Positions 11,257 through 26,200 of a stretch of DNA of 64,000 bases are shown here, one piece after another. The translations under genes and the position numbers were made by a program. This DNA is from Trichobilharzia szidati. Lineage: Eukaryota; Platyhelminthes; Trematoda; Strigeidida; Schistosomatidae. The stretch lies in contig OX235275.1 of NCBI GenBank assembly GCA_944472155.2, positions 31,700,731-31,764,730 on the forward strand, given 5' to 3'. The stretch's first letter is position 1. Each line of letters opens with the position of its first letter. Below the pieces are notes generated by a model that saw only the letters and a program-made list of their open reading frames with translations, was not told the origin of the DNA and made no database searches.

Positions 11257-14200
11257 GTAAGTGAATTTAGCATGTATTTTCTGCTGAAGATCCTCAAAAC
11301 TAGAACGAAACAGTTGTCCAGTACTCTCAGGCTTTCCAGTGGTTCTCTAACCGATTTCAGCTCATGATGAAATCCTGTATTTTCTAGTGTTGCATTGCAG
11401 GGATCCAACTGATTTCAAGTTTTATCATGAGCTGACTTCATTCGATGAACAAGCGAAAACCACCAGAAAGTAAAGGGCAACTGTTCGTCTTGCTCCACGA
11501 GCTTTTCAGCCGTATACACTCATGATCCCACCGAAATCAGAACCAACGACCTTTGGAGTTATAAGATGCATTCGTCAGCGGTTCAGCTACTGGAGTTAAC
11601 TTTAACGAGTCATGAACTCTGACCTCTGACTATTTGCAATATATAGAGGAAAAGCCATCGGCTAAATGGTTAGCAAGGTCGCCTCGTAAAGTATAGAGAC
11701 TGTTGTCATAGTGACGTCCTCTAGGTGAGCTCGAAAGTATGACAGAACGGTCACCCAGTACTCTGTGGTTTTCAATTGTTCTCTAACTGAAGTCACTTCT
11801 CGATCAAATTTCAAATCATATGAAAAAGAGAAAACGTTCAGCAAAGAGACTCTTTTCGACGGTGAATTCATTCACATAGCTATACAATCGCATTTATATA
11901 CAATTATTTGTGTCTGTGCACATGACGTTTGTCAAGTTTGGATAATTAATTAGACAATATAAGAATGATCTAATATAAAAATATAGGTTAATTAGATAGC
12001 AATTAAAGTAAGATTGAGTTAATTAGTTAGATGACGTAATATAATTGACTAAAATGTTTCAACTTAGGTCAGGATAGCAACAGAGGTAATTCCAGGTAGA
12101 GACTAAGTAGAGGTGGAGTAGAGAATAATGCCATTTAAATTAAAACTAAAATTGAGCAAATAAATTGGATGACGTAACATAAATGACTAGAAATTGAGCG
12201 TTGGTCAAGTCAGTGACAGTGGTAATGAGTTGTAGAAATTAAATCAGGTGAGGGTACAGAATAGGAAAGTTGAAAATGTAAAATATTACAATTAAAAAGA
12301 CAAATTAATATTAATTAAGAGACAGAAAGAAATAAAATTTACCCATTGGGTATTAAGATAGATTACGTCCATTGCAAGTTTAGTAATTGAACCAGTTTCT
12401 TCTGTATGCAGAGTTCAGGACTTAGCAAGTGAATTGCCATTGCTTCTGCAGGTTGAAGAAGTTTGATTCGTACACTTTTAAGAAGACTGCTTCGTATTCT
12501 GTAGACGACTGTGAAGTTTGTTTGCGGTGTAGCTTGGTGTCCGGAATCTATCAGATGTTCTAAGATAGAGCTGCGGGGGCATCGTTTTTCTCTTTTGTAG
12601 AACCATGCTGGTAAGTGTTCGGTTATACGTTTGGAAAGCGAAGGCTGGGTACGGCCTACATACCTGGCTCCACACGAGCAGGTGAATTGGTAGATACACA
12701 CTGATGACGCCAGCAGTGGTAGCTTATCCTTCACATTCATACGAATCATAAGTTTCGTGGAGAAGGTTAATCGTAGTTCAGATGCAAAGAAGATTCACTT
12801 AAGTGAACGAGACAGTCGATTTTCCAATGTTTCCGCAGATGAATCTTCATTAAATTGAAGGTTCATGTAAATGGAGTTTTTTGAGGCACTAAGCGTGGAG
12901 GACTGTTGCAACAAATCGTTCTGAGTAACAATTCTCAACGAGGATTCTCTTGAGATTGTCCAATTTGTCTTATATGGTATCTGGGGTGCAGATTCTGCGA
13001 ACTTTGTAGCCGAGTGAATGGATCAGGTTTCGTTTGGTGCATAGAGGTACCCAACCGTGAAAGTTAGTAAGCTTTCCATTCCGCGTCGACTTTCTGTAGA
13101 TAGATCTTTTCAGTGTTCCGTCTTGTTCTCATCTTGTTAGTTGAACGTCAAGAAAGGATATTTTCGAGTTAAACTGAATCGCGAGGTGGCAGTTGTTAAA
13201 GGAATTCAAGATGTCGTCTAGATTTTCTTCATTGTTGACGATAATAAAAGTGTCGTCGACGTATCTCTTGTAGAATTCGAAGCTATCGATCATTTTCTTT
13301 AGGCATGTGTTTTCGAGTCTTGCCATGAAGAAATCTACAAGCAATGGGCCTAGTGGTGAGACCATAGCTATACCATCCTTTCGACGATATATTTCGTTGT
13401 TAAAAGAGAATTGAACATTCAGGGTACATCTCAGTAGGAGTTTTTTAAGACGCTCAGTGTATATACGGATGTTTATTCCCTTTGAGTGAATAAGTTCGCA
13501 TATGTAGCATATTGTTTCAGTCAGTGGGATGTTTGTGAACAATGACGTGACATCTAATGAAATCATGGTCTTGTTGGATACGTTGACGTTTTTGACTGAG
13601 TTGGCGGTAAAGTCAAATGAATCTCAAATTCTTCATGTTTGCCAAAGAAGAATTAAATCTTTTAACTGACAAGACAGAAACAACGGAGTATATCGACTAT
13701 GCATAGTGTAGCTAAAGAAGCTTTGACGCAGATCTAATCTCTCAGTATTAAAGGGAATATTCTGATGTTTTTAAACGTCTACATAAGCAAGTGTAGTACT
13801 TGTTTGTATATCCGATGTTAGTGTCAAAAGCTGTTCGCATAAATAAGATAAACAGAGTCTAAGTGTCAGAGTACGTAATACTTTGCCTTGTAACTAGATG
13901 ATCCTGAGTTCGAACCCCACTGTGTGGGTGCGTGAAAGCACAATAATTGATCCAGACACATTTGAACGACCCAATGTAAGCTACAAATGTTTTCTGTATT
14001 CAACAAATATGATACTTGTAACTTGTATTGTAGTTTGTTTTGTGATAGGTGATAGAATCTTTAGGGCACATTTCATCCTATTTGGAACTCTTCAGCTAAG
14101 GGATGTTGTATTTCTACTGAGACTCTAGCCAGGTTTACATCATTTTGAGTAATTAGTCGTGGTATTATTGGGGCATCCGTTCATAGTATTAATTTTAAAC

Positions 14201-17200
14201 ACATGCAGCCACTAAGTACTCAAGACATTCATTATTTCACAAGAATATAATAAAGGTTTCATGTAAACAAACAATCTATTCAGAGTGTAGGTGTGTTCAG
14301 GTGGTTACAATGTAGACTTCATTATAAACTGACATCGCTTTCGTCTTTTTTATTCTTTTACATTCCCAGTGGAACATAGGGCTGCTTCAAGCTAGAGGCT
14401 TGAAGTTTCTGTAGCAGTGGTGATTGCTTTTACAGGATGGGGTTGCTAGCCTCATGCCAACCTTCCCTCTTCTTCCCAGTCTTATTACTGGCTTACCAAG
14501 GTAAAGGAATGCGTCGGTGGGAGATCGAACTCCGGACCGCCAGTGTAGTCGGCGAGCACTCTACCGCTGTGTCACCGACGCTTTCGTCTTGTTTTAGGTT
14601 ATTCTACAGTACTCACTTACAAACCACTTTAGTGATTGGACTCAAGTCTTTACAGTTGCGAGGACGGCCCATGAACGTTGCAGCCACTGGGGTTGAGATA
14701 TGTCCGCATGTTTGTTGTCAGTCAATAAAGAACATTGGTGTGTCAAAGGAGGTGATAATTAGACAAACAGATTTAATGCAAACATTACAGGGTGCAAATA
14801 TATCTGGTCAGAATGATGACCCCATAGTTGGACCACTAGTTCGCCTGTATACTTTATCTGTCCTGAAGACAATGAATATTCACAGCTCATCATTGAGAGA
14901 TGTCTTCCCACAGAAGAAGGTTACGGAAATTCTAACTTCAATGGTTCGTTTTATCATATCATCCCCATAATATTGATAAAACACGTATTGTATTAAAAAC
15001 TACTGTGCGTTAGTTGTCCCACCAGTCACCTGTAGGCTCCCTAGTCGTTTCCCGGTCAACACACATCTGAAATTCCGCTAGTTTACCAGCCTGCAGTAAG
15101 GCCTGAGATAGAGGAAATGTTGGGCACAAAGCTGGCGGCCCCACCTTTGAAAAAACACTCCCTCCACTTAAACTCCCAAAATCTTGATGCCGTATATTTC
15201 ATCCTCAACACTGAAAAATCAATTGAAATAGTTGTTTATGGAGAGAGAAAGAGAACGAGAGAGGGACAGAGGGGGCAGACGCATGAGGATCAAACTGGAA
15301 AGTCCACATTTGCCCACTATACTTGCTGTTAAGCGTCAGTTGGCAAGAGTTTTATTGGTTGCAGGTTTTATCAGTAGGTGACATCAGTTAAATAACCATT
15401 AGAAAACCACGGGGTACTGGACAGCAGCTACACTCTATTTTAGTACTCCTGAACAATGCGCACTCACCAAGGTTCAAACCTATTAACTGAATTGTATGCG
15501 AGCTAACCTTGTAATTGGAAAGTCTTTGGTTCTAGCGCCGGCAGGTAAGCACTGTTGAAAACTCCAAGACTAGGAGGGAACAGCTGTCCACTACTCCCAG
15601 CTGGCTTTCCATTGACTCTCCAGCTGGTGTCATCTCGTGACCAGACTTATGTTTATCGTGTCTTGACTGTTTAAACAGGGATCTTCACTAAAATTTCACA
15701 AGTAGTTTGTAAAAGTATTTACAAACTTTTCATCAGTTTTTTCTGCCTTTTGTTTATATTTCTCTGACACAGGATTTATCAGTAACAATTACATGTGATC
15801 GGACCATTGATGAAGTTGAATTAGTCGCTTCACCAACTGAAGTTAGCCAAGTCGACGTCAGATGTGCGGAGGATAGTCAAGAGTGGAAAATTTTTCATCA
15901 TGTTGATGTAAGTTGATAAAATCAAGTGTTTTCCTAACTATACCTTTTTAGCTTTACTACATATTAAACAGATTTCTTAATTGGTAGGTGATTCAGGCGT
16001 AGAAAGCTCAGCAACCACGCATACGGTTCGCGTCCAAACCGACGCACTCCTAAACCTCTCTGTCTAGCCGGTTGAAGAGGATTGGATATGAGGCTAGAAA
16101 CCCCACCTAGACAAAAATCACCACTACTGTTGAAACTTGTGCTGGTCAAACTGCAACCCTACGCATCATCATCATCAAACAAAGCAGAGCATGGCGGTCA
16201 AACCTCTACCTTAACTTGCTCGACAGCGTTGACCGACAAGTAATTTCGAAACTGCTTCCGTACTGCGAAGTGCAATGCCCAAGTCATTATCAACCTCATT
16301 CAATAGCTTTGTCACAATACCACGAGTCAAGTGCCCCTTGTCAGAAAACTCAGGGAGGCGTTCGGAGTGAAAACAAGAGTAGGACAGGTCTGGCTGCCAA
16401 TTATCACGCACGATGATATTCCTGATTGTGGTGGACCGAATTATACGTCAAACTGTGCATGGAAAGTGAAAAAGAAAGGAATACTCTGTACTGGCAGATA
16501 AGAAGACTCCATCTAGAAGATGCGGAATTCGTGTATGGATGAATAATGTCCAATGTCACAGGTAGGCAAAAACCAACAAACCGGTTGAAGAGGCTGGCTG
16601 CTAGCGAAGACAGGATTTCAGGTGAACATAGAGACGATAGCAGTGATGAAGATAACCAAACAACAGTAACAACAACAACCAGCACTGATCACCATCAAAG
16701 AGAGAGATTTAACAGAGATTGTTTCCTTTCTTCACTTATCTACGAAGCACCATTTCAACCACAGTCACACAGCATGAATGAAGTTGTCAACACCAACCAG
16801 AACCTGGAGGGCAAGATACGTCTTTGTCAATCTGAAATATTTTGCACTCCATAACATGAAAAACGAGAATCGATATTCAAAACCATTGTGAACTCGGTCC
16901 TTTTATATCGGTCAGAAGCTTGGCCAGCGTGTCGAGAAAAAGGATTTCCAACAAGTTACAAACTTTTATCAACAGCTGCCGCCTTTTCTGGCCGACTGCA
17001 TAATGAAGATCAAATACTCGGCTGGCAGGCTACCTAGAAAGAATTAGCAACAAGAAACTCTGCAGTGGAATAAACCAAGTGGCGAGCGTCGACTGCTCAG
17101 CAAATATGTAGGAATAAATGAAGATGGATCGGTCGGGCATATGTTGAAGAGACTGCCGAATGACATCGCGCGCGCAATGCAGGCCATGGGTTGAGTGGAA

Positions 17201-20200
17201 TGCCGATTAGAAGCGACGAGTGTGTGGTCGGTGCGAGGGTGACATGGCGAGAATAAGATGAGCGGTAATTGACGACCATGGATGCAGATGAAGAGGACAG
17301 CAGAAAATAGAATAAAGTGTAGATGTGTTGTTGGAGCCGTATGTTCCGCGCGGAATGAAAAGAAGTGAAAATGTTTCTGTAGGAATATGCTGTGGAGGTT
17401 TAAATGCCACACCCATATATGAGGCAGGTAATATGAACAAGAAATAATAGTTTGTGCACATTTGTTGTGTCATCTGAAAGTGATCTCAGAAAACTGAATG
17501 CAGTGAGAATGTGCTAGTGAGGCCAATTGCCTGAACTATTAAAAACACTTGCTCTGTGTGACTTGGTACCAGACCAATACTAATTAATCTACGTTGACTT
17601 CAAATTTTGATGCTTCCAGCTGCTGTCTGCTTGTATAGATTTGAAGCGCCGGTTTCATTTTTCGAAGAATTGTTGTTATTAGACGGTTGGAAGCAATTGG
17701 GGGTAGGAAGCCCTGACTGGACTTAGGTTGCGTATTTGTTAGCACTCCCAAGTCAGCAAGGTATATCTACAATCTTGAAGGAATTCACGTTCATTGTGAG
17801 ATTGAAACCCGTGTCACTCAGTGATTGCTGAAGTCATGTGACTCTACCACTGAGCTATTTGAGTTCGTAACTGATCTTATGTAGGACTGTAATGGATATT
17901 CACTACCTAGTGTGTTCAATGAAAGTAGTATCCATTACAATCCTACAGGAAGTCAACTGACAGCCTCAATAGCTCAGTGGTTGGTGAGGTCTCTGACTGC
18001 AGCAGTGATATGTAGTCACATGACGTCTGCTTTGTTTGTGCCAGTCTAATATATTTGGCCTATATGTATATTGATCGTTTATTCCATTATAACTCACAAT
18101 ATATCTTGTCTGTCCATGAACTAAATAAACAATGTATGACCTTTGTCACATGACAATGCAACCAATCAGAATCCAATGGTGGTATAAAAAACTACCATCT
18201 GTCTTATTGGTTCATGTGTGTTAGTTATTTTCATGTATACTCTTGTATTGGATAGTTAATTTTCCCTGTTGGAAACTACACGTATCTTCGTGAACGTGGT
18301 GGTCTTCTGATTTGCCTCTTCGCTTCAGGACAAATTAACTACTGCTCAGCAATACCAGTCTGTACGTTATCGTCCGTTATATCTCATTAGCGCATATTTA
18401 CACTGCTTGGTCACACCATAACCTATTGGCAACGACACCATAACATATTGGCGACGAGTTCATAACAAGCACTCACTGAGTGACCCAGGTTCGAATCTCA
18501 AATTGGAGATGAATTCCTTCAAGGTTGCAGATACGCCTTGCTGACGAGTGCCAACTAGCAGGAAACCTTGGTCCTCCGACCTAGAAGTGTGAGCTATGCA
18601 ACTGACTTTAAAATAATTACATGGTATTTGACAAATTATACTATTTTTCTTAAATGGGCTTACTGTCGTATTCTTAATTCGACAAATGGCTCAAACACCA
18701 CCCTTAAGCATTAATATTACTACCATATTAGAGAGGAACATCAGAGGTCCTACGCTAAATCTAACTAAGGCTAAAATAAGGACAGGATTTAAACCAACCA
18801 ACACACTCAGGAATGAAGTTTATCAGCTTAAGGATCCCATTGCTCACAGTTCACCTACGCCTTCTATCATATAGCTAAGGCTGTTGCAACAAGACTAACT
18901 AAACTGGAACTTTATATTCAAAATGAACGCGTTCAGATGCTGTTCCTACTGTGGCTAAACTTACAATTAAAAATTTCTTCTTCCTGCCTCCCTTTCAAGA
19001 GTCCTTATTCATTTTGCCCCGTTTTATTTTGTTTTGTTGATGCCCTCCCTACATTCTAGCATTGTTTCACATCTACGTTTATACTATCTGGACTTACTGT
19101 TAGTGATATTATCTCTTCTCTCAAAAACTTTACCTCCACCTGTTTAATTTCACATATTCGTTATTTCATGATTCGCTTCTCAGTGCAGTTTTGCTATCTC
19201 CTCTTTAGTACATAATAGTTTTATGCTAACCACTCACCTAACACATGTATAACCTTGAACTAACTTGTCAACTTCCCTTCCCTACATTATGTAAATATAT
19301 TATGACTAATCACCGTCATTGTCTCGCATTTCGCGATTTCGTTTTTGAGTTCCTTCAAGTTTGCCCATGGATCGATATTAGTTAGAGAAATATTGAAAAC
19401 CAGTTTGGAGTACTGAAAAACTGATTCGTCCTCGCCTGTGGACTCATTGACAGTATGCACCCACCAGGGTACGCGTCTAGGGTCTTCCGATTACAAGGCA
19501 GACTCGTAGACCATTTGGCTATTGGCACCAAACTCATAAGACACATGAATGGACTGCTGTTCAGTGCTTACTGCCTATTTTCAATGGTTCTCTATCCGAG
19601 ATATTATTACCTGAGACAAATCAAATCCCAGAAAATTAACTTTTGAAAGTGAATCTAATGAACTCTAGTTAGTGACTGGTTACAGCATAAAGTTGACTGG
19701 AGTGAGGTTCAGTGAGAATTCGTTACCAGTGTAGTCCACCAGCAAATCAGGAATGAAGTCAAATACTCTCCATGGATGGCAGTGGCTGGTCGAAGGTAAA
19801 ATTCATGGGATGGTCACTGAGTCGGGTTTCAGTGGCTGAATGGTCTAATAATCTGCCTTGTAACCGGAAAGCCCTAGATGCGAACCCCTATGGGTGCATA
19901 CTGTTGATGAGCGTCAAAACAGGACGAATCACTTCTCCAGTACTCCCTGGTTTTCAATGTTCCCCGAACTGATATCAATATATGTTCAAAATTCAAAGAA
20001 ATATTGTATCCTATAACTGTAAGAACCTTAAGGGAATTTTATCAAACCAGTATGCGTCATTCAGACCTACTTTTAACACAAAAATATATGGCTGACTATT
20101 GTCAAACTAAACGACAGGAGTGTTCCAAAGTAACTGATATAAGTTTAGAACTTGGGCACTGTGGTAGAGTATAACTTCATTATGGATAAGATTTTATTTG

Positions 20201-23200
20201 GATAAAGTCTCACAGTGTTGTACTTTAATATTAACTGATGACCACGCTACGAGCACAAATTATTGCTGCTCACAGTCATATCAAGTCACTCACACAACTT
20301 TTTTCTTCATTTATATACATGAGTAAAACTGCTTAGACATTTGAATAAAATCAATATGAGATAAAGTACATTCAGAAATGCGTCGGTGGCATAGCGGTTA
20401 GGACGCTCGCCGACCATGCACATGGTCCGGGGTTCGATCCCCAGCCAACGCACTCCTTTACCTCGCTAAGCCAGAAATAATGCTGGTGAAGAGGAAAAGT
20501 TGGGCATGAGGCTAGCAACCCCATCCTGTAAAATAAACACTGCTACAGAAACTTCAAGTCACTAGCTTGAAGCCCTATGTTCCACTGGGGAACGTGAAGG
20601 AAAAAAACATTCAGAAAAAATATCAGTGTTATGAATAAAATACAATCAGATGGGAAATAAGACACTTTTTACAGTAAAGATAAGTAACTTGTCAGGATGT
20701 CATAATGTGAACTGAATACACTTTAACATTATTTATCATCCTCTGATTTGATCGGTGGTAATATCTTCCATATCTCTGGCATTTGCGTTGAGTCACTTCT
20801 GTTGCACATGTGTTGGGTGTAGAGTCGATGAACAAGGATTCAGTAATCAACCTCTCTCTCTCCACCTACCTATATTACTTCTTAGAATTTTAACCCTCTC
20901 CCAACCAACCTATTGTGTGGTTGTGTGTTAATGCATGCAGTGCAATTGCTGAGCTTTTTTCTAAATTACTTATCTTCGCGGGGTCAACCATTCTTACCTT
21001 AGCTAAATTCTTATGTTCTGACAATCTGACTACCTCCGATCTACTAGTTTGACCTATTTATTTGACTTAGCTCATAGTCATTGCAAGGTATTTTTTAAAT
21101 TGTATCATTTTGTCTGATTGGGTCCACCGGGTCCTTCAGTCTACAGCGCTTGTCCCTGAGTGAGTTTGTAGGAATTTGTAGGGCATTCAAACCTACAAAC
21201 TCACTCAGGTAGGACAAGCTTTGTAAGTTAGAGGACCTAGTTGACCAAATTAGACAAAACAAAAAATAATTTACAAAATACCATGCAATGTCTGTGAGTT
21301 AGGTCAACTACATAGGTCAAACTAGTAGATCGGGAGTAGTCAGATGGTCAGAACATAAGAATTCAGCTAAGGTAAGAATGACTGATCCGACGAAAACAGA
21401 TGAGTAATTAAGAAAATAACTTAGCGATTTCACTGCGTGCATTAACACACAATCACATAATCAAATGGGAGAAGGTTAACATTCTCAGAAGTAATAAAGG
21501 TGAGTGGAGAGAGGGGTTGACTACAGAATCCTTGTTCATTGAGTCTACACCCAACAGGTGCATTAGGAATGACTCCTTACTCATACCAATCAAGTCAAGC
21601 GATAAAAAATAATGAAGGAATTATATAAACGAAGTTAGAAAGTTATGTGTGGTTAATGCCTTGATATGATTATAAGCAGCAATAAATTGTGCTCGAAACG
21701 TGTTCATCAGTATATATTACTGTATAACACTGTGAGACTGTATCAAAATATCTAAGCGATAATGGAGTTATTCCACAGTAAGCCATTCAAATCTGAACGG
21801 TATTCATGCTTCATTTATCAGCCCACGGAGGAGTTTTCTTTATCAGATTTCAACTTTGTCATCCATCCTCCCTTAATCACCATAACACACACCTCTTCAA
21901 TGTTTATTTTTGTTTTCACAGATAAAATCAATGGAAATTCAAACAGGTTACAGTCCTGGAACAAGTAAACGTCGACATCCTGGTCTAGTGTTTACAAGTC
22001 GATCAGCACGTCGTTCTGGTTATTTTATGGTCAATATGGTGCTGATTAGTTGTGTCCTCTGCCTATTATCCTTTGCTGCATTCTCTGTACCAGCTAACGA
22101 AAATCGACTCCAATTATCTTTATTATTACTTTTGACAACAGTGACATTCAAATTTGCCGCTTCGCAAAATCTTCCAAAAATTTCATATTTAACATATTTA
22201 GTAAGTTCGCATTTTTAGTTGTTCTCCTGTCACAGTGGGTGTTTGTGTTTGTCTGAGGTTTTTCACATTAAATTGGCCTTAAAATTCATTTGAAAAATGG
22301 ATTTCAGCTATGCGGCTTATGTCTTATGACCTGAAAGTTCCGGTTTCAGTCTTCAGTGGAGTCTTGAATGCATGCTGCCGAAGATTCTTACACTAGAGGA
22401 AAGCAGGTGTCCAGTACATCTTGGTTTCTGGTGCTTCTTTAACTTAATATCAGATTATACTACAACTTGAATAGTCCTCCTGGTTAACTACAGAATCAAC
22501 AGACCAGAGATCTGCACAATTTTGTGATTGTGCTCTCTAAGAAGAGTAGGTGGTCCAACGGTAGAACGTTAGCCAACTATGCATGTGGTCTGCGGTTCGA
22601 TCCCCAACATACGCACACCAAACCACGTTTAGCTGGTAGAAAGCCGAGTGAAGAGGGAAGGTTGTGCGTCAGTGAGGTTAGCAATGTCAACTTTTTAAAA
22701 AATAGAAACTGCTGCTATTAAAAATGCAAACCTTCTAGCTTGAAACTCTGTGTTACACTCAGCAATAAAAGGATTGTAAAAATAAATAAAAAGTAATCCA
22801 GCGAAAAGTTCAAATCTGAGTCATCTAGGTATCCAGTTTGAAAAGATTTCGGCATTGGGTATATGATATTCATTATAGTACAGTTTTATTTGTATTTCCC
22901 AATGAATGAATGAAAAACAAAACGATACTCTCGTTGTTTTTGCTGACGTTTCGCTATTCAGTGCTGCTGCTAATAGCTTTATCAAAGTAGTAATATTAAA
23001 CCAGAATTTTCAAAATCCATTCAGCTTATATATAACAACTTAATCATCGTTCATCACTATGGAGTAATTTTCTACCTTGTCAAGTTAGCCAGTTGGTAAA
23101 GATAACAAAACCAAGTGTAGATTGTTGGTTTTGATAAGTGTGTAGAGTTACAAAGCAGTGTGTGTTTACATAACGTAATTGCTTATCACATTCGTGTTGA

Positions 23201-26200
23201 TTTTGTCATTTCACGTGGGAGACGGGTTTTGTGTGTTGTAACCAGGTCAAATTCTGTTTAAGTCCATCATCCCTATTCAGACAATTTGGATTCCATTTGA
23301 TATGAAGTATTATTATTGTTTTCTTTTAGTTCCTAGAGGAACATAGGGCTTCAGCACCATGTCTACATTGCCTTCGGTTCTCCACCAACATTTTAACCTG
23401 GATCCACGTCTGACAACATGCTTTCATCTCCTCTTCACATCACCTTCTCTATGTCGCCCTTTCACTGACGACCAACTCGCCGCTTCCCATTCGGTCGGGT
23501 TCCACTCAAGCGATGGCCTGGCGTGTGATGTCACTCACTTGATGCGTTGTTTTCTCAGATTATGACCAATTCACCTCCATGTCTTCATGCATATTTGTTG
23601 CACAATTGGTTCCTGCTGGATTGGTTCGTTCCCAGAGATCCCTGTTGCTGATATTTTCTGGCCGGACATCTGATCTTGAGTAATACTGAGCAAAGACATC
23701 TGTTGATGAAAGTCTGTAGTTAGTTCGAAGTGCCCTTCGTGACTGGACGCCAAGTCTCTGATCCGGATAGTAGCACTGACTTCACATTGGATTTGGAAAT
23801 CCGGATCTTATTTCTCATGCTGAGTGCTGTTGATCTCCACATAAACTTGAGAGAAATGAAAGCTTGCTTTGCTTTCTCGATCTTCGGTTTGATATCCTCA
23901 GCAGTTCCGTCCACCTATAGTTGAAACCATGCTTACCAGGTAGGTAGGTGGGTAGGTAAAGGAGGTTGCATCTCTCAGATTCCTCCCATTTATGCTGATT
24001 GTTGTCCGTTGTTGTTGTTGCAGTTGCTGTTGGCCAGGAATCTTCATCAACTCTGTTTTCTCTATGTTCATCTGAAGTCGTTCCTATCTTTGATGCTTCT
24101 TTTGCCAACTTGTTTCTTTTCACTTGCATATCTTCCACTTTGTGAAAAATCAGACATTTAACATCGGTGAAGTCCAGATCCTCCAAGTTTTTTGTAAGTC
24201 CATACCATGCCTATCTCCTCGTCGCCTGGCTCGCTGTCTGTCTCATTATCCAGTCTACCGCAATCAGGATAATCACTGGAGATAGTAGGCAGCCTTGTCT
24301 CATTCCCGTTTTCACTTAGAAGGATTCCGTGAGTTTCCCATTGTGGATTACTTGGCATGCAGCATTGTCGTACATCTGTTAGATGAGATGTATAATTGTT
24401 GGCGGCCCCTTGTAATAGCGAAGTAGTTACCAAATCATTTCTTGATCGACGCTGTCGAAGGCCTTTTCAAAGTCGATGAAATCGATGAGGTAGAGAGGTG
24501 ACTGACATTCCAAGCTCTGTGCAATGATGATCCGTAATGTTGCAATCTGATCAATGCATGACTTGTTCCTCCTGAATCCAGCCTGTTTCGGTCGAAGTTT
24601 TTCATCCAGGGCATGTTTGATTCTCTCCAGGATGATGCGGCTTAGCATTTTGCTTGGGATGAACAGGAGCATAATGCCACGCCAGTACTTGCATTGACTT
24701 AAGTCTCCTTTCTTTGGCAGTTTGAACAAGTAGCCTTTCTTCCAATCCGCCGGTAACTTTCCCTCTTTCCACATCTTCTCCAGCAGTGGTGTCATCAAAT
24801 CCTTTGGTGTCTCTGGGTCCATTTTCAATGCTTCTTCTGGGATTCTGTCTCGTCCTGCTGCTTTTGATGAAATGAGACGTTTTTTGTGATTTCTGAAATT
24901 TCTCTGGATTATTTTCAATATTGCCAAAATCAATTTTGTGACCTGATTCTATAGCATGTAGATCTATGGCTGATGATTTTTCAAGCTTTTCTATTTCACT
25001 AACTGGATTTCTCGGTGGTCGAACAGACACTCACTCTACGGTGTTCATTTCTTCTGATTTTGATTTCTCTCTGAAGATGTTTGTCCGATGTATATCGCAT
25101 CGTATTCCAAACATTTTATTTTATAGACACAATTAGATAGAGAATCCTTAAGGATTTGGTCTTTTATATGGACAAGGTTGCTTTTCAGTGTGTGTGCGTG
25201 TGTCTGATGTCTTGAAGAAAACTCTGATGTCGAGCTTATTGAATTCTCTTCTGATATCGTCTGACATCTCTGCTCGATAAAGAATGACAACTGTTGACGC
25301 CCATGTTTTCGACCAAACTTAATGTCATTGTTGATTTTGTTGATGAAGTTCTTTGGGTAGTTATTTTCTTTTTACATTCATTGGGAAATACAAAAACCTT
25401 TATTATAATGAACATCTAAGTATCCAGTTGAAAACGTTACCGAACGGTATTATTCCCTTAATTTAGGCACATTTTATACTATCGAAGCGATTTAGTGTGC
25501 TGTGACACTGTAACTCGAATACTCTGATAGTTCGATTCAACACTTAGTGTCTAAGAATCCACGGGTAAGTCAGTTGATGACGGTATAAAGCTGCATCGAT
25601 TGAGATGACTTGGACATTTGTTACACAAGCCAAAAGTACACTGCATTTTGTTCGATAAATAAGCGTGCAACCAGTCCACCGCCCTGGAGTCAGTTTGTAC
25701 CAGGAAAAGCTTACTTGACAAAAAAGACATCTCAGTACAGAGTCCAAAGCGGATGTGTAGTCAAGGCAGGTTTACATCCAACACATTTGGCTCCTTTGTT
25801 TCAGTAGGAAATAATATTATGATAAGAAGACATCAGCACATAAAGTACTCCTGCCTTGCTTACATTCAAACTGTTTAAAGACATTAAAACTTTTCAATCT
25901 GATGCTCACTAGCGACTGGCCCTATTCAGGCGGTTAGTGACCTGGGGTTCTAGTGGGAAGCCGTTACCAGTAATACAGCATGTTGAAGGCGAGGCAGTAA
26001 CTCATCGATGAAGACACTGCGAAATGGTCGCGCTGTGTCATGAATTATATGGCAGAAAATAGAATTCAAGCGCTGGCCATTGGATTGGTGGGTCCCAGTG
26101 GCTTCATGGTCTACGAGCTCGCTAGCCAGCCTTGTAATCAGAAGGTCCTGGGTTCGAACCCTGAAGGTAGGTGGGTGCGTACTGATGAAGTGTCCCAAAC

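Noticed and set aside
11101..11367. Extension of channel exon A past 11256
   Set aside because: The frame stays open into a SINE A fragment, but a consensus GTAAGT donor lies right after FPFDCQ and exon B continues the domain exactly.
14437..14600. 5' part of the 177-codon frame ending at 14970
   Set aside because: This part is a minus-oriented SINE B read on the wrong strand, so it is coincidental; only the segment after about 14600 was kept.
20379..20451. Apparent tRNA gene with good A and B boxes and a pairable acceptor stem
   Set aside because: It continues without a break into a SINE body with an RTE-like tail and target-site duplication, and recurs at other loci; it is a SINE head, not a tRNA gene.
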